From Neptunomonas japonica DSM 18939 (GTDB taxonomy: Bacteria; Pseudomonadota; Gammaproteobacteria; Pseudomonadales; Balneatricaceae): 64,000 bases of DNA. The stretch covers positions 124,001-188,000 of the forward strand of contig NZ_AUGR01000010.1 in the NCBI RefSeq assembly GCF_000422765.1, written 5' to 3'. The stretch's first letter is position 1. Every line of letters begins with the position of its first letter. This document shows positions 53,210 to 61,790 of this stretch, in pieces. The notes under the pieces are model-generated. The model was not told the origin of the DNA and did no database searches. It saw only the letters and a list, made by a program, of their open reading frames with translations. The translations under genes and the position numbers were made by a program.

Positions 53210-54131
53210 AAGGTTTGTTGCTGGAGTTTTCGCTAATGCCTGTCTTGGGTGATGAGGTTGTATTGGCGGAGCTGGTGGTATGATCAATGTCGAATTGAGA
53301 GTCCGCATTTTGCGGGTGAACATGCGCTTGAGTAAGATGAAATAAGGTCTTTTCTAGTTGCTCTTCAATGCGCTCAAGCTTGTTTTCAATTCGGCTTATT
53401 CGACGAATATTTTCATCTTCGCGTTTCATCATATCTTTTTCGTCTTGTTCTATGAAAAAAACAGAGAAGCTCGCTGTTAGCATGGAGAATAGGCCTATTC
53501 CCATCAAAATAAGGAAAGCGCCAAAAAGTCGTCCTGTGGTGGTACTAGGAACGAGGTCCCCATATCCTACCGTGGTAATAGTAACCCAGGCCCACCAAAT
53601 GCCATCTAAGGGAGTTTCAAAGGCGGGGTCTATGCCTGAGATGATAAATCCAGAAAACAGCATGAAAAGAAAACTAATGAAGAGCGTTAAGCCTAAGCTG
53701 TGTCGTGAGAGTACCGACCGTACATCCGTTGATATGCGTAAAAAAATGCCGAACATAATAAGCAAGCGTAAGCTTCTTAAAATACCCGCATAAAAAACTT
53801 CCATTCCCCAAATGATGGGTAGGCCCGCGATGATGATGACGATGTTCATCCAATTGCTGAGTAAATACTGTTTCTTGTTATCAACGAGTGTCAGCAATAT
53901 GCTGGTTTCTGCGATGAAGCATAGCCAGATAAACCAGTCAGTAAAAAATGTGATGTGTGGCGCTGTTAGCCCTTTTTCACGAAGGTACCAGTCTACAATG
54001 ATCCAAAGGGCTACTAGCATCATTGGTCCTTCAAGACGTCTAGACCAACGCTTTGCTTTAATGTTTTCTTGTTCGTTTACGCCACCAAACCCTAGCTTAC
54101 TAAGAAAGGCCTGATGTTTTTGATAAGTCAT
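53166..54131 (-). CDS. Voltage-gated type potassium channel
   Basis: A 321-residue channel. About six membrane segments lie between residues 33 and 235, with a charged fourth segment region (LRSLRLLIMFGIFLR) and the selectivity filter TTVGYGD, followed by the pore helix exit GRLFGAFLILMGIGLFS. A coiled coil (about 240-275: RRISRIENKLERIEEQLEKTL) follows and may drive tetramer assembly. The tail is Ser/Asn/Pro-rich. It lies 13 bp after the BatD-like gene on the minus strand and overlaps the yfcH-like gene end by 44 bp. Confidence 0.9.
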   Translation of the reverse strand: MTYQKHQAFLSKLGFGGVNEQENIKAKRWSRRLEGPMMLVALWIIVDWYLREKGLTAPHITFFTDWFIWLCFIAETSILLTLVDNKKQYLLSNWMNIVIIIAGLPIIWGMEVFYAGILRSLRLLIMFGIFLRISTDVRSVLSRHSLGLTLFISFLFMLFSGFIISGIDPAFETPLDGIWWAWVTITTVGYGDLVPSTTTGRLFGAFLILMGIGLFSMLTASFSVFFIEQDEKDMMKREDENIRRISRIENKLERIEEQLEKTLFHLTQAHVHPQNADSQFDIDHTTSSANTTSSPKTGISENSSNKPFKGNAVEPPQDQDK

Positions 54132-54144
54132 CGTCTTTGCCTTG

Positions 54145-55815
54145 TTATGCTTTTCCTTTTTGTCGGCGTTTGCGGAGCGCTTCTATCGCTTGTAAAAGCA
54201 AATCTCCTTGCCATAAGGACTTCTCATGTGAGTTGAGGTGTTGCTCTAAATCGATGATAAGAAAATCGAGCGTTTGGTTTTTTGCTAGCAAACTAATGTC
54301 TTTAGAGCTTTCGATAAATGTTTCTGGCCAAAAATGCTGTGCCCATTCGATTAAACGTAGTTTGCTGATATCGACATTGTTCTGTTGGCACGCTATGGCG
54401 AGTGCTTGAAATGTATTTTTTTCAGCCAGGGAGTGAGTGTGTTTCTTCTTTTCTTTTTGACGCTCATTTACCGCTGTGCGTTTTTTTTGAGCATGGTTTC
54501 TCAGTTTTCTTAAACGGCAGTAGCTATAAAGCCATCCAAGAGATGAAATCATGCTAACACCGGCCAAGAAAACAATCAGAGGAATATGCCCAGTGTCTTC
54601 TGTGTTGGCAGCCGGGGGTATCTTCGTACTGTTAATAGGTGCTGTTTTGTCTTTTATCAGGCTGCCAGCTTTGGGCGGTGTGTTTTGTATCGGCGCTGCA
54701 TTTATATACAAAATAACGGGAGGTAGTGATGCTATCTTGCTGCGGTCTTCATAGGTATCCCACCAATGTATATCAATAGGAGGCAGGGTTATTTCTCCTC
54801 GCTCCTTCATTGTGATTTTAACCGTTTCAGTGCGTTTACTGGTTAGGCCTTCCTCGTCAAAGCTTTCATCGAGCTCTGTGCTTAGGAGCTCAATATCAGC
54901 GAGTTCGTTTTTTAGCACTGATAGAGAAGGTAAGCGCGCTGCAGGGAGGCCGCGGGCTGTTAGTGTCAATGTCCGAACTAAAGATGAACCAGGCCCAAGT
55001 GGTGTCTCCTTATCGATTCTCTCTTCTAATTGAAGAGAGGAGAGCGGTAGCCAATAACCTTGTGAGTTACTGTTGGCTTGAGGAAGGATGGCAATTTCAA
55101 TTTCACCTCCTTGTGTTTCAACGTATTGGTCCGTTTGAGAGGTTCCTGAAAAAAGGGGGGCTTCAATAAAATGAGTGCCCGGATCATCAGGGAAAATCAC
55201 GTAACGCCTTTCTTCAAGGAAATAAGGTTTTCCCTTTACTGATGTTTCACTACGTTTCACATCATCAGCGGGAATAATCAACGCTTGATTCAGGAATGGG
55301 TCTGATAGTGCTGCATTTTTATTTAAGGGGTCTTTATGGAAAAGTTTGACGGTATATATTAACTGGCTACCTTGATAGGCCTCAGTATGGTCAATAGAGG
55401 TTTCAATAAAGATGGGAGCGCGTGATGCTTGAGGAGATGTTATAGGTGAGCCTGGAAATGTATTTACGCTACCCGTTACTAATAAAATAATAGGTGAACT
55501 TTGTTTCCCGTTGATAGAAAGTGCGGGTATTTTTAGTTCACCCGACTTATTAGGGCGCAAGAGTACTTGCCAGCGTGTGGTGGCTTGGCGAGTACTTCCC
55601 TGAAAGCTAGATATAGTAATTTTTTTACTGCCCAACAAATCAAAGTCTTGATTTAATACAGATAAGTCAGGCCTTTGAGGCTGCCCCTGTTGAGTCGATT
55701 CTATGGTTAAGCGGACAGTTTCATTGGTGGAAATGCTGTATTTGTTGAGGTAAGTGTTAACGTCTGCGTGAACAGATGAGGCAATGGTTAATATGAAGAG
55801 CAGGAAAGTTCGCAT
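54145..55815 (-). CDS. BatD-like protein
   Basis: About 556 residues from the start I prefer (55815, MRTFLLFILTIASSVHA, a clean signal peptide); an ATG at 55860 would add 15 residues and spoil the signal. The periplasmic part has repeated beta-sandwich modules (STNETVRLTIEST, RWQVLLRPNKSGELKIPALSI, FHKDPLNKNA, YVIFPDDPGTHFIEAP) as in BatD. One membrane segment at about 425-445 is followed by a Lys-rich cytoplasmic tail with a four-helix C-terminal part. BatD usually sits with batA/B/C and a MoxR ATPase; none is here. Co-transcribed with the channel gene. Confidence 0.75.
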   Translation of the reverse strand: MRTFLLFILTIASSVHADVNTYLNKYSISTNETVRLTIESTQQGQPQRPDLSVLNQDFDLLGSKKITISSFQGSTRQATTRWQVLLRPNKSGELKIPALSINGKQSSPIILLVTGSVNTFPGSPITSPQASRAPIFIETSIDHTEAYQGSQLIYTVKLFHKDPLNKNAALSDPFLNQALIIPADDVKRSETSVKGKPYFLEERRYVIFPDDPGTHFIEAPLFSGTSQTDQYVETQGGEIEIAILPQANSNSQGYWLPLSSLQLEERIDKETPLGPGSSLVRTLTLTARGLPAARLPSLSVLKNELADIELLSTELDESFDEEGLTSKRTETVKITMKERGEITLPPIDIHWWDTYEDRSKIASLPPVILYINAAPIQNTPPKAGSLIKDKTAPINSTKIPPAANTEDTGHIPLIVFLAGVSMISSLGWLYSYCRLRKLRNHAQKKRTAVNERQKEKKKHTHSLAEKNTFQALAIACQQNNVDISKLRLIEWAQHFWPETFIESSKDISLLAKNQTLDFLIIDLEQHLNSHEKSLWQGDLLLQAIEALRKRRQKGKA

Positions 55816-56000
55816 TCCGAGTTCGTGATCCAAGCAGAAAGTAGATAAACGAAGAATCATTATTCATTAAGCAGCCTGTAATATCAATGACTTGATTAGT
55901 AAGTACTAAATCTCTTTAGGGTGGCGCCTGTATGCAAAATATAGGCTGTTTACATTCATACATGATTTTGGATTGCTTCACTGCTTAGGGTGTTGGGGCG

Positions 56001-56006
56001 TATAAT
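56001..56006 (+). promoter_or_regulatory. Candidate -10 box for the DUF2835-pyrD unit
   Basis: A perfect TATAAT 42 bp before the DUF2835 start codon. The -35 region is poor, so the promoter may need an activator. Confidence 0.4.
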
Positions 56007-56047
56007 AGCAGCAGAATTTGAGTTAAGAGAGCGACAATTAAGCAGTT

Positions 56048-56269
56048 ATGAATGAAATTATTGTTGATATACGTATTTCTCCCGATGAGTATGTAAAGCA
56101 ATATCGGGCCCCCAGTTGTATGGTCTCAACTTATGCTAGGGATGGGCGTTCCGTGCGCTTTCCAGCTGATATTTTGCAGCCTTTTCTACTTCATAACGGT
56201 ATTGTTGGTAGCTTCAAAATTAGTTTCGATGCGGCAGGTAAATTTAAAACAATCATACGAATTGTATAG
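56048..56269 (+). CDS. DUF2835 family small protein
   Basis: A 73-residue protein. It matches the DUF2835 pattern: an N-terminal beta strand (EIIVDIRISPDEYVKQY), a central VSTYARDGRSVRFPADILQPFL with the typical R-FPA-xxLxPF, then GIVGSFKISFDAAGKFKTI. The family is small, mostly in marine gammaproteobacteria, and has no known function. It precedes pyrD by 65 bp. Confidence 0.82.
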   Translation: MNEIIVDIRISPDEYVKQYRAPSCMVSTYARDGRSVRFPADILQPFLLHNGIVGSFKISFDAAGKFKTIIRIV

Positions 56270-56297
56270 GCGGGATGTAAAACTGTCGTCGCACCGT

Positions 56298-56303
56298 TAT
56301 AAT
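56298..56303 (+). promoter_or_regulatory. Candidate -10 box of pyrD
   Basis: TATAAT followed directly by GCCGCC. A transcript starting in this C-rich stretch would have a 25-30-base leader in which 5' CCG could pair with CGG near the start codon, similar in plan to start-site-switch control of pyrC/pyrD in enteric bacteria. Confidence 0.4.
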
Positions 56304-56334
56304 GCCGCCATCTTTTTTCAAAAACGGTTCGGTT

Positions 56335-57363
56335 ATGCTCTATTCTTTAGCAAAATCCCTAATGTTCAGCATGGATGCAGAGCGCTCGCATCATATTGCT
56401 TTAAGTAGCATGAATCTCTCTGCTTCACTTGGCCTTCCGTCACTTCTTGGCGCTGAATGTCTTGATGCGCCGACTGAGGTTATGGGTATTCGTTTTGCGA
56501 ACCCTGTTGGTCTAGCGGCTGGGTTGGATAAGAATGGCTCTGCTATTGATGGATTAGCGGCAATGGGTTTTGGTTTTATTGAGGTGGGTACCGTGACTCC
56601 GCGCCCTCAAGTTGGTAACCCAAAACCGCGGTTGTTCCGTATTCCTGAGCATAATGCCATCATAAACCGTATGGGTTTTAATAATCATGGTGTCGAAGAG
56701 CTACTCGTGAATATTGATAGAGCGCGCTATAACGGCGTGTTAGGTATTAATATAGGTAAGAATAAAGATACCAGTAATGAAGATGCTAACAGCGACTATA
56801 TCTACTGCTTAAGAAAGGTGTATTCAAGAGCATCATATATAGCGGTTAATATTTCATCTCCAAATACGCCTGGGTTGAGAACGCTACAGTTTGGTGACTC
56901 TTTAAACACCTTGCTTGAAGCGCTTAAAAACGAGCAAGCCAAGCAAGCAAATCTGCATGACCGTTATGTACCCATCGCTGTGAAAATAGCGCCAGATATG
57001 ACAGAAGAAGAGACAGAGATGGTTGCTGAATCTTTGAAAACGTATGAAATGGATGGTGTAATCGCGACCAACACCACAATTTCTCGTGAAGGCGTAGAAA
57101 GCTCACCCCTGCAAGCAGAGGCTGGTGGCCTTAGCGGTGCGCCGGTACGGAATAAGTCTACTAAAGTCATTCGAACGTTATCTAAAGCGCTTGATGGTGC
57201 TTTACCGATTATTGGTGTAGGTGGCATTACTGAAGGCTTTGACGCGGCTGAAAAAATTGAAGCGGGTGCTAGTTTGGTTCAGGTGTACTCCGGCTTTATT
57301 TATAAAGGGCCCACTTTAGTTAGTGACTCTGTTAAGGCGATTCAGGCGTTGCCAATAAAATAA
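56335..57363 (+). CDS. pyrD: Dihydroorotate dehydrogenase, class 2
   Basis: About 342 residues from the ATG at 56335 ([20 protein letters not shown]), the usual class 2 start with a membrane-binding amphipathic N-terminus; a longer frame from 56302 is unlikely. It oxidises dihydroorotate to orotate using FMN and quinone in pyrimidine synthesis. Seen: [43 protein letters not shown] with the catalytic Ser of class 2, [10 protein letters not shown] and [15 protein letters not shown]. Inner-membrane associated. pyrD near rmf and rlmKL recalls the enteric gene neighbourhood. Confidence 0.96.
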   Translation: MLYSLAKSLMFSMDAERSHHIALSSMNLSASLGLPSLLGAECLDAPTEVMGIRFANPVGLAAGLDKNGSAIDGLAAMGFGFIEVGTVTPRPQVGNPKPRLFRIPEHNAIINRMGFNNHGVEELLVNIDRARYNGVLGINIGKNKDTSNEDANSDYIYCLRKVYSRASYIAVNISSPNTPGLRTLQFGDSLNTLLEALKNEQAKQANLHDRYVPIAVKIAPDMTEEETEMVAESLKTYEMDGVIATNTTISREGVESSPLQAEAGGLSGAPVRNKSTKVIRTLSKALDGALPIIGVGGITEGFDAAEKIEAGASLVQVYSGFIYKGPTLVSDSVKAIQALPIK

Positions 57364-57378
57364 CGGCGAAGATAAAAG

Positions 57379-57401
57379 AAGCTCCTCAAGTAGAGGAGCT
57401 T
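57379..57401 (-). terminator. Terminator of rmf
   Basis: Perfect 9-bp arms AAGCTCCTC / GAGGAGCTT with loop AAGTA. Read on the minus strand a CTTCTTTTATC tract follows, so it mainly ends rmf; it may also stop pyrD transcripts. Confidence 0.75.
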
Positions 57402-57426
57402 AGTCTGCTGTAAAGGGGGAGCAACA

Positions 57427-57633
57427 TTAATGTAGTGCTGGGTGAGCCTGAATGGCTGATACACCTGCCATTCCATTCCATTGTGCTTCTCGACCTTCAC
57501 GCCATCCACTCATCCAGTGGCTGCGTAAGTCGATTACTTTAACAGGACAATCATCGTGTGATTTCCCACTTAGGCCTGCCTGAAAGCCGCGATTGAAAAG
57601 AGTTGAAGCTTTATCGCGTTTCTGTCTCTTCAT
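57427..57633 (-). CDS. rmf: Ribosome modulation factor
   Basis: A 68-residue basic protein. RMF binds 70S ribosomes and converts them to inactive 100S dimers in stationary phase. Family wording: MKRQKRDKASTLFNRGFQAGLSGKSHDDCP, then LRSHWMSGWREGREAQWNGM (shown in parts), with the usual GF/GL and WxxGWREGR positions. About 12 residues longer than E. coli RMF at the C-terminus. Single gene, divergent from rlmKL, with its own terminator. Confidence 0.95.
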   Translation of the reverse strand: MKRQKRDKASTLFNRGFQAGLSGKSHDDCPVKVIDLRSHWMSGWREGREAQWNGMAGVSAIQAHPALH

Positions 57634-57962
57634 ATAGAAAGTGCCTCTGTTACGTTATTATGAGAGTGTAAATCTCTGAGACTGGATATTCTCAAGGTTG
57701 TGATATATTCCATTTTTGGCTCATCACAGACCCTTATAGATAACGAAATTTGTTAGAGAGTGCGATTGGAATTATCTATTAGTTATTTGTTTTTAATAGT
57801 AAGCATTTGCAAAAAAGGTGTGCTATCAGCAGCTTAGATCAGTTTGTTAATGCAGAAAAAAGGTATGAAAAAAAATCATTTTTTAGTGATTTTTATTGAA
57901 TGAAATTGTAACTGTTTGATCTCATGGTTTTTTGCAGACAGTACCCCTAAATTGGAATATAT
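57634..57962. other. Divergent intergenic region of rmf and rlmKL
   Basis: 329 bp, AT-rich. It must hold both promoters; several -10-like TAT-rich sites are present but no hexamer pair is convincing. A 12-codon frame starting MKKNHF at about 57865 follows an A-rich tract and is not supported as a gene. No RNA gene was seen. Confidence 0.4.
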
Positions 57963-60107
57963 ATGAAATTTTTTGCAACCTGTCCAAAAGGGCTGGAATT
58001 ACTGCTAGTCACTGAACTAACCGAGTTAGGCGCAGCTGAGGTCAAACAAACGGCAACGGGTGCTGAGTTCAGTGGCGAGATTGAACAGGCATATCGTGCG
58101 TGTTTATGGTCGCGTTTAGCTAATCGGATTTTATTGCCTCTTATTGAAGAGAACGTAGAAACAGCAGAGCAGCTTTATGATGCGGTGCAATCTGTTGATT
58201 GGTTGGAGCATATGCATGAAGAAGCTTCAATACTGGTGGCATTTACCGGTAAAACAGATGCTATTAACCACACTCACTTCGGTGCATTAAAAGTTAAGGA
58301 TGCGATAGTTGATCAGGTTCGAGATAAAACGGGAATGCGCCCCAGTATTGACCGTGACAACCCTGATTTGCGAATCCATGCACATATCTATCGCGGTAAG
58401 CTGAGCTTATCTTTGGATTTATCTGGGGGTAGCTTACACCGTCGTGGTTATCGTACACGTGCAGGGGCTGCGCCATTAAAAGAAAACTTGGCAGCGGCGA
58501 TACTATGCCGTGCGTCATGGCCAAAATTGGCTGCAGATAGCCCGGTTCTGTTTGATCCTATGTGTGGTTCAGGCACCTTGGTTATTGAGGGTGCTTTAAT
58601 GGCGGCAGATATTGCGCCGGGTATCTTGCGAGAGCAGTTTGGTTTTGAGCGTTGGAAGCAGCATAAGGCTGAGCTTTGGTTGGCGCTGTTAGATGAAGCG
58701 GATGCGCGTAAAAAAGCAGGTTTAGAGAATCTAACCGTGCGCTTTTACGGATCTGATCAGGACGGCTCAGTACTTGAGTTAGCCAAAGATAATGCTGAAA
58801 GAGCTGGTGTTAGTGAAGTTATTAGCTTCAAAAGAGCTTCTATTGAGCAGATGGTAGTACCAGAAAACTCTCCTGGGTTGCTCGTTACCAACCCTCCTTA
58901 TGGCGAGCGTATGGGAGATGAGTCTGAACTAATGTTCTTGTATCGTCATATTGGTGATGCTTTAAAGCAGGACTTTGCAGGTTGGAAAGCGGCTATCTTT
59001 ACCGGTAATCCTGAGCTATGTCAGGTAGTGGGGCTTAAGGCAGATAAAAGCTATAGCTTAAATAATGGCCCAATCGACGGTCGTTTGTTTTTGTACACCC
59101 TATATGCGGATCGTAATGACGTTAAGCCTGGTGAGGAGAGCCCAGAAGAAGTTGTGGCAGCGCTGAGTGATAATGCTCAAATGTTTGCCAATCGTCTAAA
59201 GAAAAATCTCAAAAGTTTAAAGAAGTGGCAAAAACAGCAGCAGATTGGGTGCTACCGTTTATACGATGCAGATATGCCTGAATATGCGGTAGCTGTTGAT
59301 TTGTATAATGACTGGGTGCATGTACAAGAATACGCAGCTCCTGCTTCGGTTGATAAGGTAAAAGCATTTGACCGTATCAAAGATGTGTTGGCAGCCATCC
59401 CTGAAGCGCTTGACGTTAACCCGCGTAAGGTCGTATTAAAGCAGCGTAAGCGCCAAAGTGGTACAGGGCAGTACAACAAGCAAGCGAGTGTTGGGCGCTT
59501 CTTTGAAGTACAAGAACATGGCTGTCGTTTTAGAATTAACTTACACGATTACCTAGATACCGGCTTGTTCCTAGATCATCGTCCTATACGCCATCAGATT
59601 CAGCAGCAAGCAGATGGGAAAGACTTCTTAAACCTGTTTTGCTATACCGCATCAGCTAGCGTTCATGCAGCGGTTGGTGGTGCTAGATCAACGACCAGTG
59701 TGGATATGTCGGCGACCTATCTTCAGTGGGCAATGAAGAACATGGCGTTGAATGGCTTTAACAGTAAAGAGCATCACTTTATAGAAGCGGACTGTTTAAG
59801 CTGGCTGAAAAAGCAGCGCAAGCCTGCCTACGACACGATCTTTTTGGATCCTCCGACGTTTTCAAATTCTAAGAAAATGTTAGATGTATTGGATGTGCAG
59901 CGTGATCATGTTGATTTGATCAAGCTGTCAATGCGACTGCTGCGCAAAGGTGGTGTGCTTATCTTCTCTAATAATTATCGCCGCTTTAAGTTGGATTATG
60001 AGCTACTTTCAGGCTTTGAGATTAAAGAAATCACACAGCAAACCATCGACCCTGATTTTAAGCGTAATGCGCGTATTCATAGCTGTTTCGAAATACGCTG
60101 GCCTTAA
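57963..60107 (+). CDS. rlmL: Bifunctional 23S rRNA methyltransferase RlmKL
   Basis: A 714-residue fusion. Residues about 1-155 include a THUMP domain; 160-385 form the RlmL part that methylates G2445 (FDPMCGSGTLVIEGALMA, then VTNPPYGERMG); about 400-714 form the RlmK part that makes m7G2069 (DTGLFLDHRPIR, LFCYTASASVHAA, FLDPPTFSNSKKM). Full length, as in E. coli. It acts on 23S rRNA helix 74 during ribosome assembly. Single gene with a 10-bp hairpin 50 bp after its stop. Confidence 0.96.
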   Translation: MKFFATCPKGLELLLVTELTELGAAEVKQTATGAEFSGEIEQAYRACLWSRLANRILLPLIEENVETAEQLYDAVQSVDWLEHMHEEASILVAFTGKTDAINHTHFGALKVKDAIVDQVRDKTGMRPSIDRDNPDLRIHAHIYRGKLSLSLDLSGGSLHRRGYRTRAGAAPLKENLAAAILCRASWPKLAADSPVLFDPMCGSGTLVIEGALMAADIAPGILREQFGFERWKQHKAELWLALLDEADARKKAGLENLTVRFYGSDQDGSVLELAKDNAERAGVSEVISFKRASIEQMVVPENSPGLLVTNPPYGERMGDESELMFLYRHIGDALKQDFAGWKAAIFTGNPELCQVVGLKADKSYSLNNGPIDGRLFLYTLYADRNDVKPGEESPEEVVAALSDNAQMFANRLKKNLKSLKKWQKQQQIGCYRLYDADMPEYAVAVDLYNDWVHVQEYAAPASVDKVKAFDRIKDVLAAIPEALDVNPRKVVLKQRKRQSGTGQYNKQASVGRFFEVQEHGCRFRINLHDYLDTGLFLDHRPIRHQIQQQADGKDFLNLFCYTASASVHAAVGGARSTTSVDMSATYLQWAMKNMALNGFNSKEHHFIEADCLSWLKKQRKPAYDTIFLDPPTFSNSKKMLDVLDVQRDHVDLIKLSMRLLRKGGVLIFSNNYRRFKLDYELLSGFEIKEITQQTIDPDFKRNARIHSCFEIRWP

Positions 60108-60127
60108 GTTAGTGCGCCGATTCTTCT

Positions 60128-60143
60128 TGGCATAGTTCATGCT
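60128..60143 (+). promoter_or_regulatory. Possible sigma-54 promoter upstream of amt
   Basis: TGGCATAGTTCATGCT has GG at 60129-60130 and GC at 60141-60142 with exactly 10 bases between, preceded by T and followed by TTT. It lies 227 bp before the amt start codon, so the leader would be long, and a 10-bp hairpin lies downstream of it. Confidence 0.4.
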
Positions 60144-60159
60144 TTGTATTAGTGCGACA

Positions 60160-60182
60160 CAAGACCTCTTTTAGAGGTCTTG
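60160..60182. terminator. Hairpin after rlmKL
   Basis: Perfect 10-bp arms CAAGACCTCT / AGAGGTCTTG with loop TTT. Followed by TTGCACC, not a real T-run, so termination strength is uncertain. Confidence 0.45.
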
Positions 60183-60369
60183 TTGCACCAAATGTGCGCG
60201 TTTCGTTGTTTACTTAATATAAAACAAGGTATTAGCTCCAATTTTTGAGTTTCTATGTTGTGCTCAAGTAAGGCGATATCGATATAAACGCACCTCTTTG
60301 GGATTAAATATAAGAAAGCGCACCAAGACAGTGCAAAAGTGTGCACCTGCATGAACTGAGGAGATATTC

Positions 60370-61578
60370 GTGGATAATGTTAATAGTGCCGTTGAGACGC
60401 TAGTTCAAAGCTCTAATACCCTGTTTATTCTGATGGGAGCCATCATGGTGTTTGCCATGCATGCTGGCTTCGCCTTTCTCGAAGTAGGAACAGTACGTCA
60501 TAAAAACCAGGTGAACGCACTGGTTAAAATCATGACAGACTTTGGCTTTTCTGCCGTCGCTTATTTCTTTATCGGCTACTGGATTGCGTATGACGTTACT
60601 TTTTTCCAAGATGCCGAAACACTAGCGGCAGGTAGTGGCTATGAATTAGTTAAATTTTTCTTCTTGATGACATTCGCTGCGGCTATTCCGGCGATTGTGT
60701 CAGGTGGTATTGCTGAGCGTGCTAAATTCTGGCCTGTTCTTTTTGCATCAACCTTAACGGTTGCTTTTGTTTATCCGCTGTTTGAAGGCATTATCTGGAA
60801 TGGGAATTTTGGTTTTCAAGCGTGGTTAGAGTCATCGTTTGGTGCCGGTTTTCATGATTTCGCAGGATCCGTTGTTGTACACGGTGTCGGTGGCTGGATT
60901 GCTTTAGTGGCCGTGCTGTTTTTAGGCATACGTAAAGGGCGTTACCGTAATGGTCGTTTGGTGGCTTTTCCGCCTTCTAACATTCCATTCTTGGCATTAG
61001 GTGCATGGATTCTATCTATTGGTTGGTTCGGCTTTAATGTGATGTCAGCGCAAACATTGGATGGTGTTTCGGGCTTGGTGGCGGTGAACTCATTGATGGC
61101 GATGGTGGGCGGTATTATTGCTGCACTAGTGGTTGGTAAAAATGATCCCGGCTTTATACATAACGGCCCGTTAGCTGGCTTAGTGGCGGTTTGTGCAGGG
61201 TCTGATGTGATGCACCCAATTGGTGCGCTGGTGGTTGGGGCGATTGCTGGTGTCGTCTTTGTTTGGATGTTTACACTGCAGCAGAACAAATGGAAAATTG
61301 ATGATGTGCTGGGTGTATGGCCGCTTCATGGGTTATGTGGCGTTTGGGGTGGTATTGCTGCAGGAATCTTTGGTAGCGAAGCACTCGGTGGTTTAGGTGG
61401 TGTTAGCTTGATGTCTCAGATTATCGGAACACTTGCCGGCATTCTTGTTGCTGTTGTGGGGGCAGCGATTGTCTACGGTGGTATTAAAGCGGTGTTCGGT
61501 ATTCGTCTCAGTGATGAGGAAGAGTTTGACGGTGCTGACTTAAGTATTCATAAAATTGAGTCAACATCGAATGACTAA
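60370..61578 (+). CDS. amt: Ammonium transporter
   Basis: A 402-residue Amt/MEP/Rh protein with a GTG start preceded by TGAGGAG. About 11 membrane segments. The twin-histidine pair of the conduction pore is present: His171 in VVVHGVGGW and His320 in WPLHGLCGVWGG. The first segment carries FAMHAGFAFLEVGTVRHKN. The cytoplasmic tail is short and acidic. No glnK is next to it, unlike the common glnK-amtB pair, so PII control would come from elsewhere. A nitrogen-type regulatory region is suggested by the -24/-12-like site upstream. Confidence 0.94.
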   Translation: MDNVNSAVETLVQSSNTLFILMGAIMVFAMHAGFAFLEVGTVRHKNQVNALVKIMTDFGFSAVAYFFIGYWIAYDVTFFQDAETLAAGSGYELVKFFFLMTFAAAIPAIVSGGIAERAKFWPVLFASTLTVAFVYPLFEGIIWNGNFGFQAWLESSFGAGFHDFAGSVVVHGVGGWIALVAVLFLGIRKGRYRNGRLVAFPPSNIPFLALGAWILSIGWFGFNVMSAQTLDGVSGLVAVNSLMAMVGGIIAALVVGKNDPGFIHNGPLAGLVAVCAGSDVMHPIGALVVGAIAGVVFVWMFTLQQNKWKIDDVLGVWPLHGLCGVWGGIAAGIFGSEALGGLGGVSLMSQIIGTLAGILVAVVGAAIVYGGIKAVFGIRLSDEEEFDGADLSIHKIESTSND

Positions 61579-61609
61579 TTGATTCAATTTTAACCTGTGC
61601 TGTTGATAC

Positions 61610-61653
61610 GGCACATAAGAAGCCCTGGCCTATGTGCCGGGGTTTTGTTTTTC
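61610..61653 (+). terminator. Terminator of amt with an overlapping alternative hairpin
   Basis: Terminator stem CCCTGGC (61623-61629) / GCCGGGG (61636-61642), loop CTATGT, with one U-G pair, followed by TTTTGTTTTT. An alternative hairpin pairs GGCACATA (61610-61617) with TATGTGCC (61631-61638), which shares bases with the terminator, so only one of the two can form. Confidence 0.75.
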
Positions 61654-61790
61654 TGACACTTTTAATATGCGACCTTTAATTCAGATGTATAGATTTGTCA
61701 TGTCTAGCTAGGCTAAAATTCAGTGCTGATACAAATTTATAACAAAGCGCTGCTTGTAGAGTAAGTAGCCTAATTCATATTGGATGCTGA

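Noticed and set aside
53368..54114. Plus-strand frames of 141 and 100 codons across the potassium channel gene
   Set aside because: They are antisense to a channel gene with an intact TVGYGD filter and membrane pattern.
57865..57903. 12-codon frame (MKKNHF...) upstream of rlmKL as a leader peptide
   Set aside because: Very short, made of A/T-rich codons in an A/T-rich stretch, with no attenuator structure next to it.
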